From: Lunularia cruciata
Lineage: Eukaryota; Streptophyta; Marchantiopsida; Lunulariales; Lunulariaceae
Assembly: GCA_948567375.1 (NCBI GenBank)
Contig: CAOYZS010000005.1
Coordinates: 868,001 to 932,000 of the forward strand
DNA length: 64,000 nucleotides
Direction of reading: 5' to 3'
The position numbers and the translations under genes are program-made. This document shows, in pieces, positions 53,331-64,000 of the stretch (positions are counted from its first letter, which is position 1; each line of letters opens with the position of its first letter). Under the pieces are notes generated by a model. The model did no database searches, had not been told where the DNA came from, and saw only the letters and a list, made by a program, of their open reading frames with translations.

Positions 53331-55832
53331 TGTGACAACCCGGCAAATATCACTTTTGTGGTAATTGGGTAAGTAAAGTTTGTTCCAGCATAGATACAAG
53401 TCAAAATTAGTCAAAAACAAAGTCAAATAGTAACAATGTAGTTCTTCTTGGTTGCGTCTTTAATCTCTCAAGTAGAAACCACACCCAGAAGAAAGTAACA
53501 AACACTGATTCTCAATCTTGTCATGAATTCACACTCCTTAATCACAACTCCATCAAATCTTTCCAAACAATCTTGATTGTGATGATTCAAGCTCTCCCAA
53601 AAACGGCACTTTACTACAAAATGACTTCACCTCAAAATTTTGTTCCACCCCTCCACTGAAGGCACAACTTCCTTGATCAAAATTGCTTCACATCAACTTT
53701 GCACTGCACTCACAAATGCAGAATACTACCAACACTACAATTCCTCTCAGATCTATCAAGGCATTGCTTCGATTGTACTTCACTTAGGATCAAACACACA
53801 GAATGAAGATCAAGGCTGCGGAATCCAACATCCAACAAGCACACTGACTTGCACTTCAAATTTCTCCACACTCACAAACACAATTGCAAAGCTGATACTC
53901 GGAATCAAGCTCAAGCGACAAGCACTGCTTCATAGCTAGACGAACTCGGCTTTCACAATTTCTTGCAAGTACTCCAGTCCATCACTTGCAACTACTTCAA
54001 CCTACGGAGTGATCTCCTTCTTCACCTCTTGTTCTCCCGATACTTGCCTTCTTCTCTACAGTCATCATATCAGTATAGACGCTTCACTTCCCGAACTAGC
54101 ATTCTCCTCTTCCCTTGCCTTGCTCGGACCCACTTCACACTTTGCCTTGCACTTTGACTGAACTCCCCTCTGAATTGTAATCTTCTTCTCCTCCGGCTTG
54201 GGTACCTCGTCCTCCAACTTTGCATTATTTTCTTCCTCAATCCCCACCTGAACTTCTTCTTCTTCTATAGGTATAGACGTCATCTCCCCACCTTCATTGC
54301 TATCATTACTTGTATCCCCACTTAAGAGTGTGAGCTCAGGTTCTTCCTCGTGTTCTGAGTCTTCAGACTTGCACTTGGCTTTGCCTTCCAAGTCTTCTTC
54401 CAATGACGCGATCACCACCATACCTTTCCTTGGGTTTCCTCTCCTGGTCTTCTGAGGTCTTGTCTTCTCTACGTCTTCACCTTCTCCTTGTCGACTCTAC
54501 TTCTTTGACTTTGGAGTACTTACTTCTACTTGCACACTCTTCCCCGTCTGTGCATAGTACTCATCAGTGCTCCGGATTTGAAGAATATATTGTTGCTCCT
54601 CCACGTCGACTTCTCTTCTCAAGTCGGGATGAAAGTGATACACCATTTTGCTGCACATTGCCGAATTGAGCAAATTCAACCCGAGGTAGAAATGTGATGC
54701 AAACGGCATGATGTAGTGTGGAGGCGACTTATCCCACAAATTCCACACTATTTGCCTTGTCCTCCCATGGAAGCACCTCACCGAGTTGATAGGTTCTCCT
54801 ACAAACATCTTATGGAAGAACACCGCTTGGTGTTTCATCACATAAGTTGTCCTCTCCGGCTTTAGGATTGCCATGAGAGCATTCACAATCCCTCTCTTCA
54901 CCGGATCTTTGTAACTCTTGACCTTATACCCATTCTTCATCCTCTTCGAAGAGAAGGCATCCCTCACTTCTTGGGTTTCTTCCGCTACCTCTCCCTTCCC
55001 CAAGAATGTGGCACCCTGCTCTGTGCTTGCCTCTCTTCCAAGCACCAATCTCCAATCCAACTCTGTCTAGCGAGCCGGATTTCCTCTCTTCTCCTCTTCC
55101 TCGAGGCCATCAAGACACTTACTTTCAATTATCTCGGTCTTGAATCCTGGAAAACTTACATACCAATTCCATGCCAAGAATGTGATTTAAAGTCGGCTCA
55201 AAACTTCAATTATTGTGATCACATCTAACCTCCAAATCGCATGATTTCTCACTACAAATTTGGAGTTCTTCTTTCCTCCTCCCATCTTTCCTGCTTCCTC
55301 ACTATCTCTTGGATTAACTCTCTCAAATTCTCCTCTACACACTAGCACGTCTTCAACTCTACTTCCCTGCCCGTGATCTCCTACAGGACGACTCCTCAAT
55401 AGGGAAGGAAAATTGCTTGACATTGCTTTGTTGTTAGCCCAATTTTTATAGAGTTGCGCCTTCTTTGTCTCTCTTCACTTCGAGTTTCTACTAAGAAATC
55501 ACACTTCTTGCATGCGCTTGTCACTATCAAGTGTACTTCACGCATATGACCGCCGGTTTTTGAACTGTCCCTTCTTGAATTTCTTGCCCCAAAGAAAGGT
55601 AGTTACAATATCTTCACCTCGGGTTGAGTTCCCCCCAATAGGAAGACTTCTTACTTCGGATTGTATGATGACAAGGCAAGTCCAAGTACTTTGCCTTATG
55701 ACCCAAAGCCACGTTACCTTGGGTTTCATCCCAAAGACGCTTTTCTTCGCCTTCTTTGGCCATACAGGCGCAATCTGACTTCTCTATATACTTCTTCTTC
55801 TCCATTTCGAAAAAAAAAATGTAGGTACCATA
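53331..55832 (-). repeat. 3' LTR of the minus-strand element, internally deleted
   Basis: LTR start TATGGTACCTACATTTTT (complement at 55832) and end GCCGGGTTGTCACA (complement at 53331). A deletion near 53937 removes the TATA box and the coiled-coil half of the U3 frame, joining U5/R to the region after the linker, so this LTR is about 2.5 kb and not 3.7 kb. Confidence 0.88.
54065..55423 (-). pseudogene. LTR-encoded U3 protein, best N-terminal copy
   Basis: One frame from 55423 to 54065 (about 450 codons) with only three internal stops (55187, about 55067, 54497) and no shift. It starts MSSNFPSLLRSRPVGDHGQG, continues VVRNHAIWRLDVITIIEVLS, FLAWNWYVSFPG, ATFLGKGEVAEETQEVRD, NGYKVKSYKDPVKRGIVNAL, YVMKHQAVFFHKMFVGEPIN, PPHYIMPFASHFYLGLNLL, HFHPDLRREVDVEEQQYILQ, a basic patch (TRPQKTRRGNPRK), and an acidic linker (SEDSEHEEEPELTLLSGDTS). 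It ends where the coiled coil has been deleted. The conservation of residues without frameshift is the strongest sign that this region was coding. Confidence 0.87.
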
Positions 55833-55834
55833 TA

Positions 55835-55845
55835 CCTCCTCCCTC
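55835..55845 (-). other. Polypurine tract of the minus-strand element
   Basis: Minus strand GAGGGAGGAGG, overlapping the pol stop (55844-55846), followed by TA and the LTR start. Confidence 0.88.
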
Positions 55846-57250
55846 AAATGTGAGCGTCCCCGTGAACATAGGCCTCAGGTGTCTTAGAGACTTCCGAGTC
55901 TATGGTCCAATATCTCCGAACTCTCCACCCGTTTACTCGAGTGGCAAAAGGATTGCCCTCCAGGTCTACAAGCTGCATGGACCCATTTTCATAAAGATGA
56001 AGAACTCGATAGGGCCCCATCCATCTCAGATGCAACTTGCCTGGACAAATATTTGGCGATTGTCATATAACAAAACCAAATCTCCTTCATGCACAGCCAT
56101 AGGCTGGATATGCTCATCATGCCTGACTTTCCTCTGCGCTTGTACTTCCTTTGTTGTTTGCATTGCATCATCTCTTTTCTCTTCTTACCACATTAGTTGA
56201 TGGATCCAAAGATCCTGGCTTTCTTCCTCCAACAGTTGTTCTTCGCAAAGAATCCCATAGGTCGGTACTTCAAATTCAACTGGTAGTATGGGATGCAAGC
56301 TATATGTCAAGAAGTATGGAGTTTTTTTGGTTGTAAACTTTTATGTAGTTTGATATCCCCACAACACGGCTGGTAATTTTGTATCCCAATCATAAGCATA
56401 ATTGATAGTCACCTTATTCACAATTTTGCAAAGTAACCCATTTTCCTTTCTGTTAAGCCATTTGCTTTTGTGTTATAAGGAGTCGTCTTCCGATGTTTAA
56501 TCTGGAAGTACTTGGTTAATGCCTCCATTACAGAGTTCAAAAAATGTGTCCCTCGGTCACTGACCACTTCTTGAGGACACCCATATTGGGAGATGATGTT
56601 TCGAAAGAAAAATTCCTCCATAGTTTTGGCATCATCTCTGTGAGTTGCTTTAGCTTCGACCATCTTGGTAGCATAGTCAGTGCAAACCCAAATGTATCGC
56701 TTTCTTGTGACTCAGGTCATTGGTTGAATGGGACCCACAAAATCAATTCCCCATTTCTCAAATAGGGCCAAAGGCAAAATTGGTCTCAAAGGCCAATGAG
56801 AAGTAGCCATTGGCTTCCCCATTCTTTGACAAGCATCATAGCTTCGGATATGAGCATGCGTGTCTTTGTACATCGTAGGCCACCAATACCCGCCAAAAGA
56901 ATCTTCTTTACAGTATTCTTCAGATCATAGTGTCCTCCCGATGCTTCGGAGTGTAAAGATTCAATTACTCCTCCTACTTCGTATGACTCCAAGCATCACC
57001 AAAGTACTTCATCTTCGCCCATCTTGAATAGAATGTTGTGTTTGAGCTGGTACGGCCCCATTTTCCTGAGAAAGACTGCCCTCTGCTCCAGGTCCATCCC
57101 TTCAGGACAGTGGAGAGTATGCAGATAATGATATTCTGCTGCATACTTTGTACTTTGGATTGTTGTTAATTGATATTATTCTTTGCTAGGGAACCGATTG
57201 TCAATTTCCCACTTTTGGTCTTGAGTTTCTAACCTGGACAGGAAGTCCGC
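55844..57250 (-). pseudogene. Integrase of the minus-strand element
   Basis: Zinc region LHSEASGGHYDLKNTVKKIL (near 56955; both His present), the Cys pair near 56840 degraded by a frameshift. The core reads ATHRDDAKTMEEFFFRNIIS, second Asp in SDRGTHF (56558), and the catalytic Glu in NGLTERKMG (56450) intact. The C-terminal frame is 56035-55844 (MHLRWMGPYRVLHLYENGSM, NGWRVRRYWTIDSEVSKTPE, ending EDAHI-like GDAHI). About five frameshifts and stops. It supplies the residues lost in the plus-strand copy at 51337. Confidence 0.87.
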
Positions 57251-57313
57251 ATTTGAATGCGAAGCTCCCTTCCTTACTTGTATAGTATATGTGAATTCTT
57301 GTAACAACAAGAT

Positions 57314-58860
57314 CTATCTTGCAATTTGCCTGGACAAATCTGCCTTCTTGACCAAATGTTGCAATGCGTAATGGTCAACATAGAAGACAAACTTGTATCC
57401 CAGCAGGTAGTGGCAAAATTTCTTGCAGGCATACACCATCCCAAGTGCTTCTCTTTCAGTCATCAAATAGTTCTTTTCAGAAACTGAAAGTTGTCGGCTG
57501 GCATAATACACCGGGTAGTCCTTCTTCTTCTCATTTTTTTGACTTAAGACGACACCAATGGCCATGGACAAAGTGTCCACATATACATGAAAAGGGACGT
57601 CCCAATTCGGGGCCCTCATAACAGGTGCTTCAACCAGCTTCTTCTTCAACACTTGGAAAGCTTCTTCTTGATTTGCTTCCCATAGATAGTCTTTGGATTT
57701 CTTCAGAAGCTTTGTAAGGGTGCAGCAAGCACCGCATAATTTGACACAAAGTGTTTGTAGTATCCTACATGTCCCAAGAAGGCTCTCAGCTCCCGGATGT
57801 TCTTTGGGGATTCCAAAGCTGTGATAACTTTAACGTTCTAGACATTGACTTCAATACCTTGACTTGACACCCAATGCCCCAAAAGAATTCCCTCCTTCAT
57901 TGCGAAGAAGCATTTCTTTGGGTGTAATGGCAAGCCGGCAAAATGATACCTTTCAAAAGCTTGGCGAAGGTAATCCAAATGTACATCTCTTTGCCCAAAC
58001 ACACAAAAATCATCAATGAAGACTTCCACAAATTTGCACAGGAAATCTTTAAAGATTGAATTCATCATCCGCGAGAAAGTAGCAGGAGCATTACACAACC
58101 CAAAGGGCATTTGATTGTAAGTGAAAGTGCCCCAGTTGGTCGTGAATTTGGTTTTATCCTTGTCCTCCTCTCAAATGGATACTTGATTGTACTCTAAAAA
58201 TCCATCAAGAAACCTATAACAAGGGTGACTAGCTACTTGATCTTGAATTGTATTGGTAAAAGGCAAGGGATGATGATCCTTCCTTGTGACTCCGTTCAAC
58301 TTATGGAAGTCTTGGCACACTCGGATCTTCCCTGTTTTCTTCTTTGGGACAATGACAATGGGGGAGACCCATTCATTGCTTAAGACAGGGATGGCCCCTA
58401 AGTACTTATCGATTTCATCTTTCACCAAAAGCAAGTACTTCGGGTTCAGGTGGTATTGTCTCTACCGAACTGGCCCTGCATCTTCAACCAGATCAATCCG
58501 GTGTTCTCCAAATTCTCATGGAATACCTGGCATTTGATCAATAGACCAGGCGAATACATCCTAGAATTCTATGAACAAGGCAGTGTATCCTGCCAACTCC
58601 TCCAAAGTGACTGTCTCCAAAATTTTTAAAATTTTACCTTCAGTCAAGACAACATCTTGACAGTCATCAGGGCTGATAACTCCTTCAATGTGGCTTACTC
58701 GGCTTAACCCAAGGTGAGCTGCCAGCAAACCTCCTTCCTCCAAGTCAGGTTCACTTGAGGCGAGGTCACATGGATCTTCGTCTTTGACATCCACCTTGTA
58801 GCATTCCAAGTAATTGACTTGAACTTTGTCTGTGGATTCATATGAGGACAAAGATGATGA
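57314..58860 (-). pseudogene. Reverse transcriptase and RNase H
   Basis: RT pieces share one frame (58851-58561, 58434-58171, 58110-57838): SNEWVSPIVIVPKKKTGKIR, VTRKDHHPLPFTNTIQDQ (the segment lost at 49553), LDGFLEYNQVSI, MPFGLCNAPATFSRMMNSIF, and FIDD at 58020-58009 with FCVFGQRDVHLDYLRQAFER. RNase H is an open 112-codon frame at 57652-57314 with FHVYVDTLSMAIGVVLSQ, NYLMTEREALGMVYACKKF and YVDHYALQHLVKKADLSRQ, carrying the expected Asp, Glu and Asp. Single stops replace Gln, Trp and Arg codons. Confidence 0.9.
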
Positions 58861-58879
58861 GTCTTTGGATTCGTCCCCC

Positions 58880-59700
58880 TCTTCTTACAAACTCGTTTCC
58901 TTGAGATGGGGAACTTTAGTCCAACTCACAATCACCAGCTTCTGATCTTTGGATGAAATGTCCTTGAATCGTAACTTCTGCTGATGCTAATCCACCAGAA
59001 CTTGGGCACTGTACAATCAGGGTCTTCCGATCAACAGAGGGTAACCAGTCTTTGTCACTAGTCACAACACAATGTTATTCAACTTGAAGGGCACTCCTCC
59101 GATGATTGTGGTTATGTTTGACAGCATGCCCAAAGGCCGTCTCTTGGTTTGGTCTGCAAATTTCAAAACTTGGAGTGTTGGCTCAAACGTATGATACCTC
59201 AGTCAATTTGCAATATCCTCAGTCATGACATTCACACCGGAACCCAAATCAATGGGTATCAATGTGATCATACACCTTGCAATCTCCGTGTCAACCTTGG
59301 GAGATCCCAGATCTTCTTGTTCAATACAATAGATAGCGGGCAGGTCCTTCTTTGACATTGACCTCACCTTCTTAAGGGCCAAATTCAGCTGCTTCTTGTA
59401 CAGCTTGTTATCTTCCCACAATTGCTTGAATGTAATGTTGTCATTTGTGGCTGCCAAATCCGCTACAATATCATATTGGGGTACTCCTCCCAATTTGACC
59501 GTCTTTGCCTTCGGCTTTGGGTTCAAAGTCTCTCCATGTTCCATTTTGACTTCGGAACGTTTCAAAATGGTGACGGGATTGCTAGTGGCCTTAAACCGAG
59601 GTTCCTTGGGTTGGCCCACCTTGGCTTGGATTAGACCCTTTACTTTGGATTGGATGTCCGCTGAAAAAATTGGAGGCTTCATCTTCGTCTCCTCCTCCAA
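58880..59700 (-). pseudogene. Aspartic protease domain
   Basis: The open 165-codon frame 59700-59203 reads FSADIQSKVKGLIQAKVGQP, KTVKLGGVPQYDIVADLAAT, LYKKQLNLALKKVRSMSKKD, EQEDLGSPKVDTEIARCMIT and the active site IPIDLGSGVNVMTED (59250 on). The downstream loop TKTGYPLLIGRP is at about 59050 and ends in a stop at a Trp codon. It is in phase with gag behind it and RT ahead of it. It has no frameshift, unlike the plus-strand copy. Confidence 0.87.
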
Positions 59701-59742
59701 ACTCAGTTCTCGAGTTTTGAGAAGTGCCTCCTTAAGTTCTTT

Positions 59743-61898
59743 CTACAAGGCTTTAGCTTTGGCTTTCGAGGGGATCTCTTCCTCCTTGGCAGAAAGAATT
59801 GCCTTTGGGTGCAGTCTATTTGCCTTTCTGGAAGACGACAAGGTCATACTCAGTTCTTCGGGATCATGCTTCTTCTTACTTGCGCATGTCTCAACCTTCA
59901 AAATTTCAAGGTCCGGCCATTCCCCTTCCGAGGCCGGACTCCCTTCTTGAGGTCTTTCATCCTCAAGCATGATGCAATTTACATTAGTATCCCTCTTTGC
60001 CTAAATTGTTGCACACTCAGCGGGGCTCTGTACATATTTTACAGGCGGCTTTGGGTTTGGTGGGTGAGGGCATTGGTTGCTCGTATGGCCCAATCCTTTG
60101 CAATTTCGGCATAGGGGAACATACTCAATTTGCCTTCTTGGCTCCGGATAGTTTGGAGACCAATGTCCCATCGAGCCACAATTGTAATAGGCTCCAGGTG
60201 CAACATTCTGAGGTCAATTTTGGTTGCTCATCAGTGGTCTTCATGGAGGAGAATTGGGGTTATACTCCCTTAGTCCAAACCTCAAACTTTGATATGATGT
60301 GCTCACCTGAGGCTGTACCTCTTGCATTTGGTACACAGCCTCTTCTTCCTCATCTTGGTTCCATCCGGAACCCAATCAATCTGTTGCACTAGGAATGCAT
60401 TACAAGTATTGCATTCTGTGTTGCATGGCCTGACTTGCCACATGCGGTGCGCCATACATTTGATCTGCCAAATGCTGGGGCCTTCCTTCTGTCCTTAGCC
60501 CCAATCATCTGGATCTTAAAATCCAAAAACTCCTTGATGAGGGCATCCAGCTTGGTATCCGCCTTATGTACACTCTTTGCTAGAGGAGTCACTGGTTTCT
60601 TACCCCCATGTCTTCTTACTCGTCTTGGCTTTGATTCTTCTTTGGTTTCCGAAGAAGAGCTCGAAGACGTGGAGGATTCCTCCAAAGAAGAGGATTTACT
60701 CTACAAAGCTCTCCTTCTGGGCTTCTTGCCTTTCTTCTCCGATTTCTCTGGTTGCCGGCAGAGTGAGAGTGGGCCGGCTCGTAACGGGCGATATGTTTGA
60801 GTACCTTATCAAAGGAAGTTACATTCCTCTCCCTCGCAAAGATTCGAATCTCCGGTGAAAGTACTCCCAGGAACCAAGTAATGGCTTGGGCATCAGAGTA
60901 ACCCACCACCCCCGATTGCTTTGGAACTCGGTTCAAGAGTGCCATGAACCGCTCAGAGTAGTCTCTCAACTTCTCCTTCTTGCCTCGGTCTAAATCATTG
61001 AGTGCCGCAAAGACACTCGTGTCGTAGTCAACCTCTCGGAATCATTCCAGGAAGTTGTTCCTCAAGTCTGCCCAGTCTGCCAGTACAAACCCCTTCTAAG
61101 TCACATGGGTTTTCCAGCTCCGAGCTTTCTTTCGGAGTAGACTTGGGAAAATTTGCAGTCAATCCGCCAAGTCATGCTCCTTGTTAGCAAAGGAGATGAC
61201 TTTGAATGCCTCGATGAATTCATCAGGGTCTTTGTCTTGTTCTGTCCCCTTATACTTTTGCTAGGCGTGTTGGGTGATAGGCAACAAAGTCATCTTTCAA
61301 TGCATTGGGATTGGCTGGGGTAGAGTTGAACTTGACGGAACCAAGGAATTGGCTGGAATTGACGCCGTGTTGTCAACCTAGGGATTCCAATTCATCAAAT
61401 TCAAGGTAAGGTCTTCTTTGACAATTTCTGATATGAGGGTGTCGACTTCAACCTGGTTAGAAGATTCATGATCAACACCTTCAATGTGTTCTTCAAAATT
61501 CCTTCGGGACAACCGGGGAATCATTCGTAGAAGATGCTGACACTCTTCTTTCGTGAGTGTCCATGCTGTCTTTTCCTGAACAAAGTTCTTTAAGGACGTG
61601 ACTTCCTTTACAGCTTTAGGGGAAGTCGGTGTATTGGGCCATAATGCATATGTTTGGCCACTCGAGTCTTTCTTCTTTTTGGATGAAGGGGGGGATGCGA
61701 AGAAGCCTTGCTAACCACCTTCACGTTTCTTGTGGTCAAGTTCTCGCAGGGCTCTTGCATTTTGTGAAGGAGTTGAAAGTCCAATGCCTCTTGTTCAATT
61801 TCGTCAAAAGTAGATGGGACTTTCAGACATTTGTCTTCTTCACGTTGCAATGCTCGTCTTCAAACTCTCTCTTCTTGTTGTTCTCTCAATGTAGACAT
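59743..61898 (-). pseudogene. gag of the minus-strand element
   Basis: It starts at MSTLREQQEERV (61898), followed by a coiled coil (LQREEDKCLKVPSTFDEIEQ, ALDFQLLHKMQE). One base is missing near 61755 relative to the duplicate at 62930, shifting the frame. The capsid-like region has RDYSERFMALLNRVPKQSGV and AQAITWFLGVLSPEIRIFAR (60969-60616). Of the three knuckles, the first (Cys to Arg and loss of the last Cys) and second (two Cys to Tyr) are broken, and the third, CRNCKGLGHTSNQC, is intact near 60115-60075. The C-terminal linker is Lys-rich (59970-59743). Confidence 0.87.
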
Positions 61899-61961
61899 TC
61901 AAATTGCTTTGATACCTAGTTTCAAATTTGGCTTTGTATTCTTCCACTTCCGAGATTTGTA

Positions 61962-61979
61962 TCCTCGGCAACGGCGCCA
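61962..61979 (-). other. Primer-binding site, tRNA-Asp type
   Basis: Minus strand TGGCGCCGTTGCCGAGGA, one base different from TGGCGCCGTTGCCGGGGA, seven bases from the LTR end at 61987. Confidence 0.93.
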
Positions 61980-61986
61980 AAAATCA

Positions 61987-62699
61987 TGTGACAACCTGGC
62001 AAATATCACTTTTGTGGTAATTGGGTAAGTAAAGTTTGTTCATGCAGAGATACAAGTCAGAATTGGTCAAATACAAAGTCAAACAGTAACAATGTAGTTC
62101 TTCTTGGTTGCATCTTTAATCTCTCAGGTAGAAACCACACCCAGAAGAGAGTAACAAACATTCATTCTCAATCTTGTCACAAATTCACACTCCTTAATCA
62201 CAACTCCATCAAATCTTTCCAAACAATCTTGATTGTGATGATTCAAGCTCTCCCAAAAACGGCACTTCACTGCAAAACAACTTCGCCTCAAAATTGTGTT
62301 CCACCCCTCCACTGAAGGCATAACTTCCTCGATCAAAATTGCTGCACATCAACTTCACACTACACTCACAAATGTAGAATACTACCAACACTACAATTCC
62401 TCTCAAATCTGTCAAGGCATTACTTTGATTGCACTTCACTCAAGATCAAACATACAGAATGAAGATCAAGGCTGCGGAATCCAACATCCAACAAGCACAC
62501 TGACTTGCACTTCAAATTTCTCCACACACTCACAAACACAATTGCAAAGCTGATACTCGGAATCAAGCTCAAGTGACGAGCACCACTTCACAGCACTTTG
62601 CTTTATCTATTCTCAGCAATAATGAGCACTAAACAACATAAGCTTGCAAATGCCATTCTTAAGTAGTGAAGCAATTGACAGTTATCTTCCTAATGCACC
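61987..62699 (-). repeat. LTR piece: R-U5, truncated near the TATA box
   Basis: Minus-strand LTR end (TGTGACAACCTGG at 61987) running right through U5 and R to CCTAATGCACCT, where it breaks and leader/gag sequence begins again. A CTTAAGTAG version of the TATA complement lies near 62658. The equivalent sequence continues uninterrupted at 63869. Confidence 0.87.
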
Positions 62700-63159
62700 T
62701 AGAAGATGCTGACACTCTTCTTTTGTGAGTGTCCGTGCTGTCTTTTCCTGAACAAAGTTCTTTAAGGACGTGACTTCCTTTACAGCTCTAGGGGAAGTCG
62801 GTGTACTGGGCCAAAATGCATATGTTTGGCCACTCGAGTCTTTCTTCTTTTTGGATGAAGGGGGGGATGCGAAGAAGCCTTGCTAACCACCTTCACGTTT
62901 CTTGTGGTCAAGTTCTCGTAGGGCTTCTTGCATTTTGTGAAGAAGTTGAAAGTCCAACGCGTCTTGTTCAATTTCGTCAAAAGTGGATGGGACTTTCAGA
63001 CATTTGTCTTCTTCACGCTGCAATGCTCGTCTTCAAACTCTCTCTTCTTGTTGTTCTCTCGATGCAGACATTCAAATTGCTTTGATACCTAGTTTCAAAT
63101 TTGGCTTTGTATTCTTCGACTTCCGAGATTTGTATCCCCGGCAACGACGCCAAAAATCA
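62700..63159 (-). repeat. Duplicated leader and gag start
   Basis: Repeats 61528-61986: the same gag N-terminus (ALDFQLLHKMQEALRELDHK in an unshifted frame here), the same leader, and a second PBS. It contains scattered substitutions relative to the first copy, so the duplication is not very recent or came from recombination between two related elements. Confidence 0.88.
63135..63152 (-). other. Second primer-binding site, tRNA-Asp type
   Basis: Minus strand TGGCGTCGTTGCCGGGGA, one transition from TGGCGCCGTTGCCGGGGA. Together with the copy at 61962-61979 it gives the full family consensus. Confidence 0.92.
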
Positions 63160-64000
63160 TGTGACAACCCGACAAATATCACTTTTGTGGTAATCAGGTA
63201 AGTAAAGTTTGTTCCCGCAGAGATACGAGTCAAAAATGGTCAAATACAAAGCAAAGTAACAATTTCAGTTCTTCTTGGTTGCATCTTTAATCTCTCAGGT
63301 AGAAACCACGCCCAGAAGAGAGTAACAAGCACTGACTCGCAGTCTTGTCACGAATTAACACTTCTTGATCACAAAACCTTCAATTCTTTCCAAACAATCT
63401 TGATTGTGATGATTCAGGCTCTCCCAAAAACGGCACTTCACTGCAAAACAATTTTGCCTCAAAATTGTGTTCCACCCCTCCACTGAAGGCACAACTTCCT
63501 CGATCAAAATTGTTCCACATCAACCTCGCACTGCACTCACAAATGCAGAATACTACCAACACTACAATTCCTCTCAGATCTGTCAAGGCATTGCTTCGAT
63601 TGCACTTCACTCAAAATCAAACACACAGAATGAAGATCAAGGTTGTGGAATCCAACATCCTACAAACACACTGACTTGCACTTCAAATTTCTTCACACAC
63701 TCACAAACACAATCACAAAGTTGATATCGGAATCAAACTCAAGCGACGAGTACGGCTTCACAGCTCTTCCATTTATCTATTCTCAAAATTATGAGCACTA
63801 AACAACAGGATACTACAAATGCCACTCTTAAGTAGTGAAGCAAATGGCAGTTATCTTCCTAATGCACCTCTTCCTAATAACTCTACAAACTTGCAGATCC
63901 AAAATGACAATGCACCTCTTCATATCTGCTTATTCAAATCTCAAATTGGTTACTAATCCGATCCGATGTCTACTTCTTCTTCGGCTTTCAAACCCAAACC
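63160..64000 (-). repeat. 5' LTR, 3' part, running off the window
   Basis: LTR end at 63160 (TGTGACAACCCGAC), U5, R, a TATA-like complement near 63830 and the end of the U3 frame at the window edge. Full length would extend about 2.9 kb further. Confidence 0.88.
63953..64000 (-). pseudogene. U3 protein, last residues, cut by the window edge
   Basis: Minus strand reads GLGLKAEEEVDIGSD and a stop at 63953-63955. This is the conserved C-terminus of the LTR-encoded protein at its normal distance from the TATA-like box. The rest lies outside the window. Confidence 0.8.

Larger units (their letters stand above)
53331..64000 (-). mobile_element. Minus-strand family-1 element nested in the 3' LTR of the plus-strand element
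   Basis: From left to right on the map: 3' LTR (53331-55832), polypurine tract, pol (55844-58860), protease, gag (to 61898), PBS (61962-61979), LTR piece (61987-62699), a duplicated leader with PBS (62700-63159) and an LTR running off the edge (63160-64000). Gag-pol is less damaged than in most copies. The 5' target duplication lies outside the window. Confidence 0.9.

Noticed and set aside
1-64000. tRNA, rRNA, CRISPR arrays, bacterial-type operons
   Set aside because: None seen. Direct repeats present are LTRs, the 98-base and 129-base duplications, the 1.17 kb duplication and microsatellites, without regular spacers.

Overview
The window looks like the repeat-filled intergenic DNA of a plant with a large genome. 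It is AT-rich, and nearly every base I can interpret belongs to decayed LTR retrotransposons of the Ty3/gypsy type. I found no host gene, tRNA, rRNA or CRISPR array. Plant origin is inferred from the gag-pol type and from primer-binding sites matching the 3' end of tRNA-Asp, as in many plant Ty3/gypsy lineages. A gymnosperm or fern would fit, but the sequence does not settle it.

One family (family 1) makes up most of the window. Its structure can be read from several copies. The LTR starts TGTGG (or TATGG) and ends GTTGTCACA. It is followed by a tRNA-Asp PBS and a single-frame gag-pol reading frame with three CCHC zinc knuckles, aspartic protease, reverse transcriptase, RNase H and integrase. 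A polypurine tract overlaps the pol stop, and the 3' LTR begins 11 bases after that stop. The best copy spans 42072-53330 on the plus strand. A second, on the minus strand, spans 53331 to beyond the right edge and sits inside the 3' LTR of the first.

The most striking feature is that the roughly 3.7 kb LTR carries its own protein-coding region of about 800 codons in U3, between the LTR start and a conserved TATTTAAA box. The protein has an N-terminal globular domain, an acidic linker and a long C-terminal coiled coil ending in DIGSE/DIGLE-like residues. It recurs in more than a dozen LTR copies on both strands. In genomic RNA it would lie 3' of pol, where env or MMTV sag lies, but inside the LTR. 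A shorter LTR type (about 1.85 kb) carries a smaller version with a different N-terminus.

Layout: 1-1404, short-type LTR (-). 1405-6378, a gutted family-1 element (+). 6379-7911, LTR piece (-). 7912-13631, a second gypsy family (-), split by a solo LTR with a perfect AGGTT target duplication. 13632-16256, an unresolved region with a PBS-like site. 16257-31816, a plus-strand family-1 element whose integrase is split by an 8.8 kb nest flanked by GAAGA duplications (21006-29845). 31817-40311, a minus-strand family-1 element holding another solo short LTR. 40312-42071, an LTR piece (+). 42072-53330, the best plus-strand element. 53331-64000, the minus-strand element and a 1.17 kb tandem duplication at its 5' side.

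All coding regions carry stops or frameshifts, so everything here is called a pseudogene or repeat. Junction positions between fragments are usually good to about 10 bases.
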